This document shows, piece after piece, positions 1 through 4,910 of a stretch of DNA of 5,229 bases (positions are counted from its first letter, which is position 1; every line of letters begins with the position of its first letter). The notes beneath the pieces were generated by a model. It searched no databases, was not told the origin of the DNA, and was given only the letters and a program-made list of their open reading frames with translations. Position numbers and translations under genes: made by a program. This DNA is from Sphingomonadaceae bacterium (GTDB taxonomy: Bacteria > Pseudomonadota > Alphaproteobacteria > Sphingomonadales > Sphingomonadaceae): positions 1-5,229 of the forward strand of contig JACDGO010000181.1 of NCBI GenBank assembly GCA_013821585.1, read 5' to 3'.

Positions 1-363
1 CCGCTTCCCGCCGATCGCGGCTATGACAAGGACAGCCCGCGCACCGAGGCGATCAACGCGCCGAACCGGGGCGAGGTCGCGGCGGCCAACGCCGCTGGCG
101 GCGCTCAGGCGAATGCCAACGCCGCCGCCGATACGCGCGCGAACGCCAATGCCCAGGTCGCCTATGATTATGACATGGCGAACTATGTCACCGCGCTCCG
201 TGCGCACGATCAGGCGGCGGTCGCCGATGCGCGCCACTATGACCGCCAGCAGCGCGCCTATGCCGACGCGATGCGCGCGTGGCGGATTCAGGTTTACGAT
301 TGCAGCCGCGGAATCACGGCCGCGTGCCGCGCGCCGACGCCCGACCCCGCCGCCTTTTGGTGA
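1..363 (+). CDS. Hypothetical Ala/Asn-rich protein, C-terminal part (5' end outside window)
   Basis: The frame is open from the first base to the TGA at 361-363 and gives 120 visible residues; the start lies outside the window. Residues 1-27 contain a PRTEAINAP stretch. Residues 28-52 are a low-complexity Ala/Asn segment (AANAAGGAQANAN...). Residues 53-95 are rich in Ala, Tyr, Arg and Gln and look helical, possibly coiled coil (YDYDMANYVTALRAHD, RHYDRQQRAYADAMRAWR). The tail carries two cysteines (101 and 109, in DCSRGITAAC) and ends PDPAAFW. I recall conserved hypothetical proteins of sphingomonads with a similar RAYADAMRxWRxQV...C...C...PDPxxF(Y/W) tail, but I cannot assign a function. Periplasmic location is possible given the two Cys, but the N-terminus is not visible. 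The gene converges on the small membrane protein gene, with 12 bp between the two stop codons. The ATG at 175 is internal and not a likely start. Confidence 0.7.
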   Translation, partial: PLPADRGYDKDSPRTEAINAPNRGEVAAANAAGGAQANANAAADTRANANAQVAYDYDMANYVTALRAHDQAAVADARHYDRQQRAYADAMRAWRIQVYDCSRGITAACRAPTPDPAAFW

Positions 364-375
364 CGGGAAACGCGC

Positions 376-525
376 CTAAAGCGCGCGCCGCCCGGTGACG
401 AGCTGCACGATGACGACAATGACCGCGATCACCAGCAGCAGGTGGATCAGCGCGCCGCCGACGTGGAACGCGAAAAAGCCGAGAAGCCACAAGACGACCA
501 GGATTACCGCGATGGTTGCAAGCAT
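376..525 (-). CDS. Small lmo0937/DUF5670-type membrane protein, 49 aa
   Basis: The gene reads on the minus strand from ATG (525-523) to TAG (378-376). The product begins MLATIAVILVVLWLLGFFAF and ends QLVTGRRAL. It has two hydrophobic segments, about residues 4-20 and 25-43, joined by a short HVGGALIH turn, followed by a basic tail (GRR). This matches the pattern of the lmo0937 family of ~50-residue membrane proteins (MLxTIAVILxxLWLLG...GGxIHxLLVIAVIVVxxxLxxGRR), which has no established biochemical function. A Shine-Dalgarno-like AAGGG (537-533) sits 7 nt before the ATG and supports this start. Upstream are an EcfG-type promoter (611-586) and a strong hairpin (553-574), consistent with stress-induced expression from its own promoter. 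It follows the EAL fragment on the same strand. Antisense frames here (such as 442-627 +) lack comparable protein features. The family call is from memory of the pattern. Confidence 0.85.
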   Translation of the reverse strand: MLATIAVILVVLWLLGFFAFHVGGALIHLLLVIAVIVVIVQLVTGRRAL

Positions 526-552
526 CTGTCCACCCTTCAGGTTCGAGCCCAG

Positions 553-574
553 GGGCGGCTTTTAGAAGCCGCCC
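553..574 (-). promoter_or_regulatory. Perfect 9-bp hairpin in the leader of the small membrane protein gene
   Basis: The arms GGGCGGCTT (553-561) and AAGCCGCCC (566-574) are perfectly complementary around a 4-nt loop. No T-run follows on either strand, so it is not a standard intrinsic terminator. It lies between the predicted EcfG promoter and the AAGGG ribosome site at 537-533, so it would be the main structure of an mRNA leader of about 55 nt. Its CCGCCC arm could alternatively pair with the GGGTGG that contains the ribosome site (535-530). A role in translation or mRNA stability is inference. A terminator for the upstream EAL gene is the alternative. Confidence 0.55.
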
Positions 575-585
575 ACCGCAAGCGC

Positions 586-611
586 AACGTGCCGAAGCGT
601 TTTAGAGTTCC
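586..611 (-). promoter_or_regulatory. Putative EcfG (general stress sigma factor) promoter
   Basis: On the minus strand GGAAC (611-607) is followed by exactly 17 nt and then CGTT (589-586). This is the consensus recognised by EcfG/sigma-T factors of the PhyR-NepR general stress response in alphaproteobacteria (GGAAC-N16/17-CGTT). It is in the intergenic gap and points at the 49-aa membrane protein gene, whose ATG is about 60 nt downstream. An imperfect inverted repeat (GTGCCG 589-594 with CGGCAC 611-616) overlaps it. Nine fixed bases at two allowed spacings would occur by chance about once per 130 kb per strand in unbiased sequence, so finding it here by chance is unlikely. Activity is inferred. 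Confidence 0.65.
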
Positions 612-621
612 GGCACAACGA

Positions 622-639
622 CCTTAGCGACGCGCAAGG
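622..639 (-). terminator. Weak hairpin just after the EAL gene stop codon
   Basis: CCTT-a-GC (622-628) can pair with GCAAGG (634-639), a 6-bp stem with a one-base bulge and a 5-nt loop, directly adjoining the EAL stop at 642-640. No T-tract follows on the minus strand. It could aid transcript ending, but it is short and may be coincidental. Confidence 0.2.
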
Positions 640-1019
640 CTAAGCCACCGCTCTGGCAATCCGGCCGTTCGCATAGTGCCAGGCGTCGTCCGGGTTCATC
701 GCCCGGCTGAACAGGAACCCCTGAACGCTGGTGCATCCCTGGCGCTTCAGCTGGCTGAATTGGGCGCTGTTCTCGACGCCCTCGGCCGTTGTCTCCATAT
801 GCAACGCGTTAGCGAGGTCTACGATCGCGCGCACGATGGCGACCACGCTTTCGTCCTTCCCGACATTGGTGATGAACGAGCGGTCGATCTTGATTTTGTC
901 GAACGGAAAACGGCGCAGATAGCTCAACGACGAATAGCCGGTGCCGAAGTCGTCGAGCGCGACCCGCACGCCATCGCGCGCAAGCGACGGAGCAGCTCGA
1001 CGGTGGAATCGGCAAATGC
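640..1019 (-). pseudogene. EAL-domain c-di-GMP phosphodiesterase, C-terminal half only, with frameshift
   Basis: The minus-strand reading ending at TAG (642-640) contains DGVRVALDDFGTGYSSLSYL, KIKIDRSFI, TTAEGVEN and QGFLFSRAM. These are the second-half signatures of EAL domains, which hydrolyse cyclic di-GMP to pGpG. The metal/substrate residues of this half are present: the Asp pair of DDFGTG, Lys of KIDRSF, Glu of AEGVE and Gln of QG. The family's first half, including the EAL motif itself, and any GGDEF or sensor domain are absent. Upstream of DGVRVAL the expected helix appears in another frame as FADSTVELLRRLRA (about 1016-975). The Ala codon GCG (977-975) and the Asp codon GAT (975-973) share base 975, so one base is missing in the GC-alternating tract. 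Similarity stops at about 1010-1019, where antisense of a histidine kinase begins. The fragment cannot be an active phosphodiesterase. The open frame continuing to 1542 is spurious upstream of about 983. Confidence 0.85.
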
Positions 1020-1023
1020 CGGT
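1008..1023. other. Breakpoint joining a truncated EAL gene to a truncated histidine kinase gene
   Basis: EAL-type coding on the minus strand ends here and HATPase-type coding on the plus strand begins here, with both 5' parts missing. A small inverted repeat, GGCA-aa-TGCC (1011-1020), sits at the junction. The exact breakpoint cannot be fixed without comparison with intact homologues. No transposase, target duplication or attachment site was seen. A genomic rearrangement and an assembly chimera are both possible. Confidence 0.65.
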
Positions 1024-1500
1024 CGTGATCCCGACGAGGACGGCGTCGACATCGCCGTGATCGCCGAAGCAACGGCCGCAGAGTTCCGCGCGCTCGGCCA
1101 CGATGTCGCCGCGACCGGGATGCCGCGTTGCGTCGTGCCAGCGCAAGGCGGGTTGGTGTGGCGCGCGGTACGCAACCTCGTCGACAACGCAGTGAAATAT
1201 GGCGGGAGCGCCCGGATCGCGGTCTCCGAGACGGGCGATCGGGCCGAGCTTCGCGTCGCCGACAACGGTCCGGGCATTCCCCAGAGCGAATTGGAGCGGG
1301 CGCTCGAGCCTTTCTCCCTCCTCGAAGCATCGCGCAACCGCGACACCGGGGGAACGGGGCTCGGACTCGCCATCGCCCGCAGCATCGCCGAAAGCCACGG
1401 CGGGTCGCTGACGCTTGGGCCGAACGCCCCGCGCGGGCTTGCCGCCACGATTTCGCTCCCCCGTGGCGATCGAACGGCCAATCCGGCAACGGCGCGCTAG
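1012..1500 (+). CDS. Sensor histidine kinase, C-terminal HATPase_c fragment (5' truncated)
   Basis: About 162 residues ending at TAG (1498-1500) form a nearly complete GHKL/HATPase_c ATP-binding domain. The N-box is RNLVDNAVKYGG (1171-1206), the G1 box DNGPGIP (1261-1281), the F-box EPF (about 1306-1314) and the G2 box GTGLGLA (1351-1371). They are followed by the usual SHGGSLTL...ISLP end. The region just before, DGVDIAVIAEATAAEFRALG, fits the HisKA-HATPase linker. No HisKA phospho-acceptor His, HAMP, membrane segment or sensor domain remains. The same frame is open back to 676, but there it only reads the antisense of the EAL gene, so an ATG at 676 would give a chimera and not the native start. 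Intact, it would belong to a two-component system, with signal and partner regulator unknown. It converges on gshA, sharing the bases of the stop codons (CTAG 1497-1500), which supports this 3' end as native. Confidence 0.8.
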   Translation, partial: ANAGRDPDEDGVDIAVIAEATAAEFRALGHDVAATGMPRCVVPAQGGLVWRAVRNLVDNAVKYGGSARIAVSETGDRAELRVADNGPGIPQSELERALEPFSLLEASRNRDTGGTGLGLAIARSIAESHGGSLTLGPNAPRGLAATISLPRGDRTANPATAR

Positions 1501-2870
1501 AAGCTCATCTCGCCGTAGACCTTCGACAAGTCTCCACCCCATTCGCCGTCGAACCTGTCGAGCAGGCGCTGCGCGGGAACTTTGCCGCTCGCGACGATCT
1601 CGCGCAGCGGGTCGAGGAAACCCTGTTCGGTGTCGCCGATCGCATTGAGGCGGGCGCGCGCTTTCAGTCCCGCATCGGCGACGGCGAGGACTTCACGGGC
1701 GAGCTCGCGCAAGGTGCGGCCGTCGGGGAGTGTCGCGGCAAGCGCTAACGCGGGGACTTCGTCGCGCAGCCGCTGGTGATCGTCGTTCGACCAATCCTTG
1801 ACCAGTTCCCAGGCCGCGTCGAGCGCGGTCTCGTCGTAGAGGAGCCCGACCCAGAAGGCGGGGAGCGCGCAGATCTTGCTCCACGGCCCGCCATCGGCGC
1901 CGCGCATTTCGAGGAAGCTCTTGAGGCGCACTTCGGGGAAAGCGGTCGAAAGGTGGTCCGACCAGTCGGTCAGCGTTGGCTTCACGCCGGGGAGGAAGGA
2001 CAACTCGCCGTTCAGGAAGTCACGGAAGCTCAGCCCGGCGGCGTCGATATATTTTCCGTCGCGAAAGACGAAATACATCGGCACGTCGAGCATATAGTCG
2101 GCGTAGCGCTCATAGCCGAAGGAGTCGTCGAACACGAAGGGCAGCATCCCCGTGCGCGCCGGATCGGTGTCGGTCCAGATATGGCTGCGATAAGAGAGAT
2201 AGCCATTGGGCTTGCCCTCCAGAAACGGCGAATTGGCGAACAGCGCGGTCGCGAGCGGCTGAAGCGCGAGCGACACGCGGAACTTCTTCACCATGTCGGC
2301 CTCGCTCGCGTAATCGAGGTTGGTCTGGATGGTGCAGGTGCGCAGCATCATGTCGAGGCCCATCGTGCCGACGCGCGGCATGTGGCGCAGCATGATCGCG
2401 TAGCGGCCCTTGGGCATCACCGGCAGCTCGTCGCGGCGCTTGTCGGGCCACAAGCCGAGGCCCAGAAAGCCGAGGCCGAGGCGGTCGCCGACTTCCTTGA
2501 CCTGCGCCAGATGCCGCCCGGCCTCGGCGCACGTCTGGTGAAGGTTGTCGAGCGGCGCGCCCGACAGCTCGAACTGACCCGCGGGCTCGAGGCTGATGCT
2601 GCCGTCCGGTCCCAACATGGCGATGACGTGTCCGCCCTCGCGCACCGGCTCCCAGCCATAGATGGTCAGACCGTCGAGCAGGTCGCGGATGCCGCCCGGC
2701 TCTTCATAGGAAGGCGCGCGGTGATCGGCGCAGCGATAGACGAATTTCTCGTGCTCGGTGCCGATCCGCCAGCGGTCCTTCGGCTTTTCGCCGTCCGCGA
2801 AAAGGCCGATCAGCGCGGCGCGCGATTCGATCGGCGGCTCGTCGGCTTCGGTCGTGGGGCGCGTCGTCAT
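1497..2870 (-). CDS. gshA: Glutamate-cysteine ligase
   Basis: This 457-residue protein catalyses ATP-dependent joining of L-glutamate and L-cysteine (EC 6.3.2.2), the first step of glutathione synthesis in the cytoplasm. It is the alphaproteobacterial/plant-type ligase and looks full length. Recognisable stretches are RIGTEHEKFVY (35-45), GGHVIAMLGPDGSISLEPAG (79-98) with QFELSGAPLDNLHQT (99-113), RTCTIQTNLDYASEADM (177-193), LFANSPF (210-216), SHIWTDTDPARTG (229-241), HLSTAFPEVRLKSFLEMRG (306-324) and the ending GEWGGDLSKVYGEMSF. The ATG at 2870 is preceded only by a weak purine stretch (GCGGAA), but gives an N-terminus of usual length before the first conserved block. The gene has a 109-bp upstream gap and is therefore probably transcribed from its own promoter. 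It is not coupled to rsmE, which lies further upstream on the same strand beyond an oppositely oriented gene. No frameshift or missing block was seen. A 440-residue antisense frame (1776-3098 +) is a GC-rich shadow. Confidence 0.96.
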   Translation of the reverse strand: MTTRPTTEADEPPIESRAALIGLFADGEKPKDRWRIGTEHEKFVYRCADHRAPSYEEPGGIRDLLDGLTIYGWEPVREGGHVIAMLGPDGSISLEPAGQFELSGAPLDNLHQTCAEAGRHLAQVKEVGDRLGLGFLGLGLWPDKRRDELPVMPKGRYAIMLRHMPRVGTMGLDMMLRTCTIQTNLDYASEADMVKKFRVSLALQPLATALFANSPFLEGKPNGYLSYRSHIWTDTDPARTGMLPFVFDDSFGYERYADYMLDVPMYFVFRDGKYIDAAGLSFRDFLNGELSFLPGVKPTLTDWSDHLSTAFPEVRLKSFLEMRGADGGPWSKICALPAFWVGLLYDETALDAAWELVKDWSNDDHQRLRDEVPALALAATLPDGRTLRELAREVLAVADAGLKARARLNAIGDTEQGFLDPLREIVASGKVPAQRLLDRFDGEWGGDLSKVYGEMSF

Positions 2871-2979
2871 TTCCGCGCCCCTAGCCGCGCGCCCTGCGCG
2901 GTGCCAGTCGCAATTCGCAACCGCCTGGCCCGCGGCTTTCTTAAGACATTTCTTACCATATCAGGCGAAAGACGCGGGC
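2871..2979. promoter_or_regulatory. Divergent intergenic region with a CtrA-like box
   Basis: This 109-bp gap must hold the promoters of gshA (-) and the DUF11-like gene (+). Near gshA there is an inverted repeat CCGCGC-gccct-GCGCGG (2885-2901), a GCCAG/CTGGC pair (2903-2907 and 2925-2929) and a repeated TCGCAA (2908-2913, 2915-2920). Near the + gene is an AT-rich patch with TTAA-N7-CTTACCAT (2941-2959), close to the alphaproteobacterial CtrA site TTAA-N7-TTAACCAT, and a doubled TTTCTTA (2937-2943, 2949-2955). No convincing -35/-10 pair could be fixed for either gene. The CtrA reading is tentative. Confidence 0.35.
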
Positions 2980-4175
2980 ATGGTGGGGGCGCTTTACCGC
3001 GTTCGGATGCTCGGATGCGCTCTCGCGCTGTGCGCCGCCGCGCCGCCGGCGCTCGCGGCCTGCCCGGCGGCGAACCGATACAGCTTCCTGTTCAATAGCC
3101 AGGCGGCGGCGACGTTCAACTATGCGAACACCTATACCTACACCGCGTCGACGGCTTGGGGCAGACGCTCAATTTCACCTCGAGCTTCCTGACCAACGAC
3201 CTCGCCTCGTCGGTCATCGCGGGCGTCCAGATGCCGGCGATCGGCACACTGATCAACAACGACAACGCCAGCAACTTCCTCGTGGTCGGCGGCATCTTCA
3301 ACAAGCGCACCGCCGACGTCTCGACCAACACGACCGTCGTCGTCACCACCTTCACCTTCCCCACGCCGGTGCGCGACGTGACGGTGACGGCGAGCGACAT
3401 CGACTTCACAAGCAATCAGTTCCGCGACTGGTTCATGGCGGTCGGGCGCAATGGAGCGAGCAGCTATGTGCCCGCGATCGTCACGCCATTCGGGCAGGCG
3501 AACGTCACCGGCCCGTTCACCAACGCCTCGTCGTCGCTGATGCTTGGCCCCAATTCCTTCGCGGCGACCGCCGCCCAGGCGGTCGGCACCGGAGCAAGCG
3601 GCAACAACAGCAACACCGGCGACATCACCTTGAGCTTCGCGCAGCCGGTGACATCGGTCGAGCTGCGCTATGGCAATTATCCGCTGCAAGCGGGCGAGAC
3701 CGTTACCGGGCAGCAGGGCATCGGTTTTTCGGGCGTCAGCTTCTGCCCGATGCCGGTAGTGACCATCGCCAAAATAACCACGCCGTGGTCGGACCCTCAG
3801 AACGGCACGGCCAACCCCAAGCTGATCCCGGGCGGGGATCTGATCTACACGCTCACCGTCGCCAACGCGAACACGTCGCCGGTCGACCTCTCGACGACCA
3901 TCCTGACCGACCCGATTCCCGCGACGCTAACCTTTTATAATGGCGACATCGACGACGCGGGACCGCTGACGACGAACTTCGACTTCAACGCGGGAGCGAG
4001 CGGGCTGACCTTCGCGGCGGCGAACCTGAGCTATTCGAACAATGGCGGCGCGAGCTACGCCTATACGCCCGCCGCCGGCTACGATCCGGCCGTCAACGCG
4101 CTGCGCTTCGCGCCGGCGGGGAGCATGGCCGCGAACAGCAGCTTCACGATCAAGTTTCGCGCGCGAATTAAATAG
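2980..4175 (+). CDS. Exported surface protein with C-terminal DUF11-like domain, apparent frameshift
   Basis: The N-terminal frame from ATG 2980 (alternative ATG 3007) encodes a clear signal peptide, MVGALYRVRMLGCALALCAA followed by APPALAAC. The cut may be ALA|A (signal peptidase I), or LAAC may be a lipobox with Cys28 lipidated. After about residue 58 the frame shifts by -1. The rest, from about 3156 to TAG at 4173-4175, continues in another frame with no signal of its own. Restoring one base gives about 398 residues. Residues 29-255 are Asn/Thr/Ser-rich and beta-like, with two similar strands, FTFPTPVRDVTVTASDID and LSFAQPVTSVELRYGN, as in jelly-roll surface domains. Residues 260-398 resemble a DUF11 repeat: NPKLIPGGDLIYTLTVANAN, then ILTDPIPATLTF. 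Cys28 and Cys256 could instead form a disulfide. No LPXTG or PEP-CTERM anchor is present. Function is unknown; cell-surface or periplasmic location is inferred. By eye it is less GC-rich than its neighbours. It overlaps rsmE tail to tail by 8 bp. Confidence 0.75.
3151..3162 (+). other. Probable one-base deletion (frameshift site)
   Basis: The upstream frame reads TYTYTAST and then drifts into WGRRSISPRAS. The downstream frame reads GQTLNFTSSF and continues for over 330 residues. Adding one G, either at ACGGC (3151-3155) to give STGLGQTL or in the G4 run (3158-3161) to give STAWGQTL, joins them. A sequencing error or a true inactivating indel would look the same. The site does not match a canonical X-XXY-YYZ slippery heptamer. 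Confidence 0.7.
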
Positions 4176-4896
4176 CGAGCGCCATCCATAGCGCGACCGC
4201 GGCGACGGCGGCGGTGTCGGCGCGCAGGATGCGTGGGCCAAGACTGATCGCGACCGCCGAAGGGTGCGCGCGGATCGCCGCGCGTTCCTCCGGATCGAAG
4301 CCGCCCTCGGGGCCGATCAGGATCGCGGCGGGACCGGGGCGGATCGCCTGCGCGAACGGGGCACCGCCTTCCTCGTCGGCGAAATAGAGCGGACGATCAT
4401 CGAGCGACGCGAGCCAGCGGTCGAGCGCCACCGGCGCGTCGATCGTGGGAAGCGCGGTGCGGCCGCACTGCTCGGCAGCCTCGATCATGTGCGCGCGCAG
4501 CCGTTCGGCGTTGACCTTGTCGACCACCGCGCGGCGCGTGAGCACGGGCACGAAGCGCGCGACGCCCAGTTCGCAAGCCTTTTCCGCTACCCAATCGTAG
4601 CGCGCGCGGCGGATCGGCGCGGCGGCGAGCCACAGGTCGGGCGCATCCTCGCGCGCGCGCAGATGACCGAGCGCGCGCAGCAGCACGTCGCGCTTCCCGA
4701 CCGCGACGGCCTCGGCGAGCCATTCGCCGGTCGCGTCGTCGAACAGCTTCAGCCGCCCGCCCTCGCGCAGCCGCATGACGTTGATCAGATAGTGCGCCTG
4801 CGCGCCTTCGATCCGGACCTCGGCGTCTTCGCCGAGCCGGGTTGTGACGAACAGGCGGACGCCGCTTTCGGGTGGCCAGGCGGGGATGGCGGGCAT
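4168..4896 (-). CDS. rsmE: 16S rRNA (uracil-1498-N3)-methyltransferase
   Basis: This 242-residue SPOUT-class enzyme uses S-adenosylmethionine to methylate N3 of U1498 in helix 44 of 16S rRNA (EC 2.1.1.193). The N-terminal PUA-like part has RLFV (14-17) and [12 protein letters not shown] (35-46). The middle carries [20 protein letters not shown] (105-124) and [14 protein letters not shown] (139-152). The knotted SAM-binding end has [13 protein letters not shown] (192-204) and [16 protein letters not shown] (218-233). Length is normal for the family. The ATG at 4896 gives a PAWPPES leader before RLFV; no ATG or GTG lies closer to RLFV. No strong Shine-Dalgarno precedes it. The start is 14 bp from the ubiA start on the other strand. 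The TAA (4170-4168) lies inside the last codons of the DUF11-like gene. Confidence 0.95.
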   Translation of the reverse strand: MPAIPAWPPESGVRLFVTTRLGEDAEVRIEGAQAHYLINVMRLREGGRLKLFDDATGEWLAEAVAVGKRDVLLRALGHLRAREDAPDLWLAAAPIRRARYDWVAEKACELGVARFVPVLTRRAVVDKVNAERLRAHMIEAAEQCGRTALPTIDAPVALDRWLASLDDRPLYFADEEGGAPFAQAIRPGPAAILIGPEGGFDPEERAAIRAHPSAVAISLGPRILRADTAAVAAVALWMALAI

Positions 4897-4910
4897 ATCT
4901 GCGCCCTAGC
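4897..4910. promoter_or_regulatory. 14-bp gap between divergent rsmE and ubiA start codons
   Basis: Only 14 bp separate the two ATGs, too little for two promoters. Each gene's promoter must therefore lie in the other's coding sequence, or one transcript is leaderless or starts further in (ubiA also has an in-frame GTG at 4920). No clear ribosome site is visible on either side. Confidence 0.5.

Noticed and set aside
23..379. A 118-aa Arg/Pro-rich frame overlapping the first gene
   Set aside because: Its low-complexity Arg/Pro/Thr composition is typical of a frame-shifted GC-rich reading. The frame starting at base 1 gives a normal protein composition with a structured C-terminus.
371..385. 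CGCGC-ctaaa-GCGCG inverted repeat between convergent genes, as a terminator
   Set aside because: It is only a 5-bp stem, has no T-tract, and overlaps the stop codon and last codons of the small membrane protein gene. GC-rich sequence yields many such short repeats.
599..607. GTTTTAGAG, reminiscent of the start of a type II CRISPR repeat or tracr anti-repeat
   Set aside because: It is a single short occurrence with no repeat-spacer array and no cas gene. It falls within the spacer of the EcfG promoter. TTTTAGA also occurs in the hairpin loop at 561-567 by chance.
676..1500. A 274-aa kinase starting at ATG 676
   Set aside because: The first ~110 codons are the antisense of EAL-domain coding sequence. 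Only the part from about 1012 onward has kinase signatures.
640..1542. A 300-aa EAL protein starting at 1542 (-)
   Set aside because: The first ~185 codons are the antisense of the HATPase domain and also overlap gshA. EAL signatures are limited to the last ~115 residues of this frame.
1776..3098. A 440-aa open frame antisense to gshA
   Set aside because: It mirrors a full-length, well-conserved gshA. Its His/Arg/Ala-rich composition is typical of antisense frames in GC-rich DNA, and it has no recognisable motif.
3151..3162. Programmed -1 ribosomal frameshift in the DUF11-like gene
   Set aside because: The codons TGG GGC do not form a standard X-XXY-YYZ slippery heptamer, and no obvious downstream pseudoknot was seen. 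An indel is simpler.
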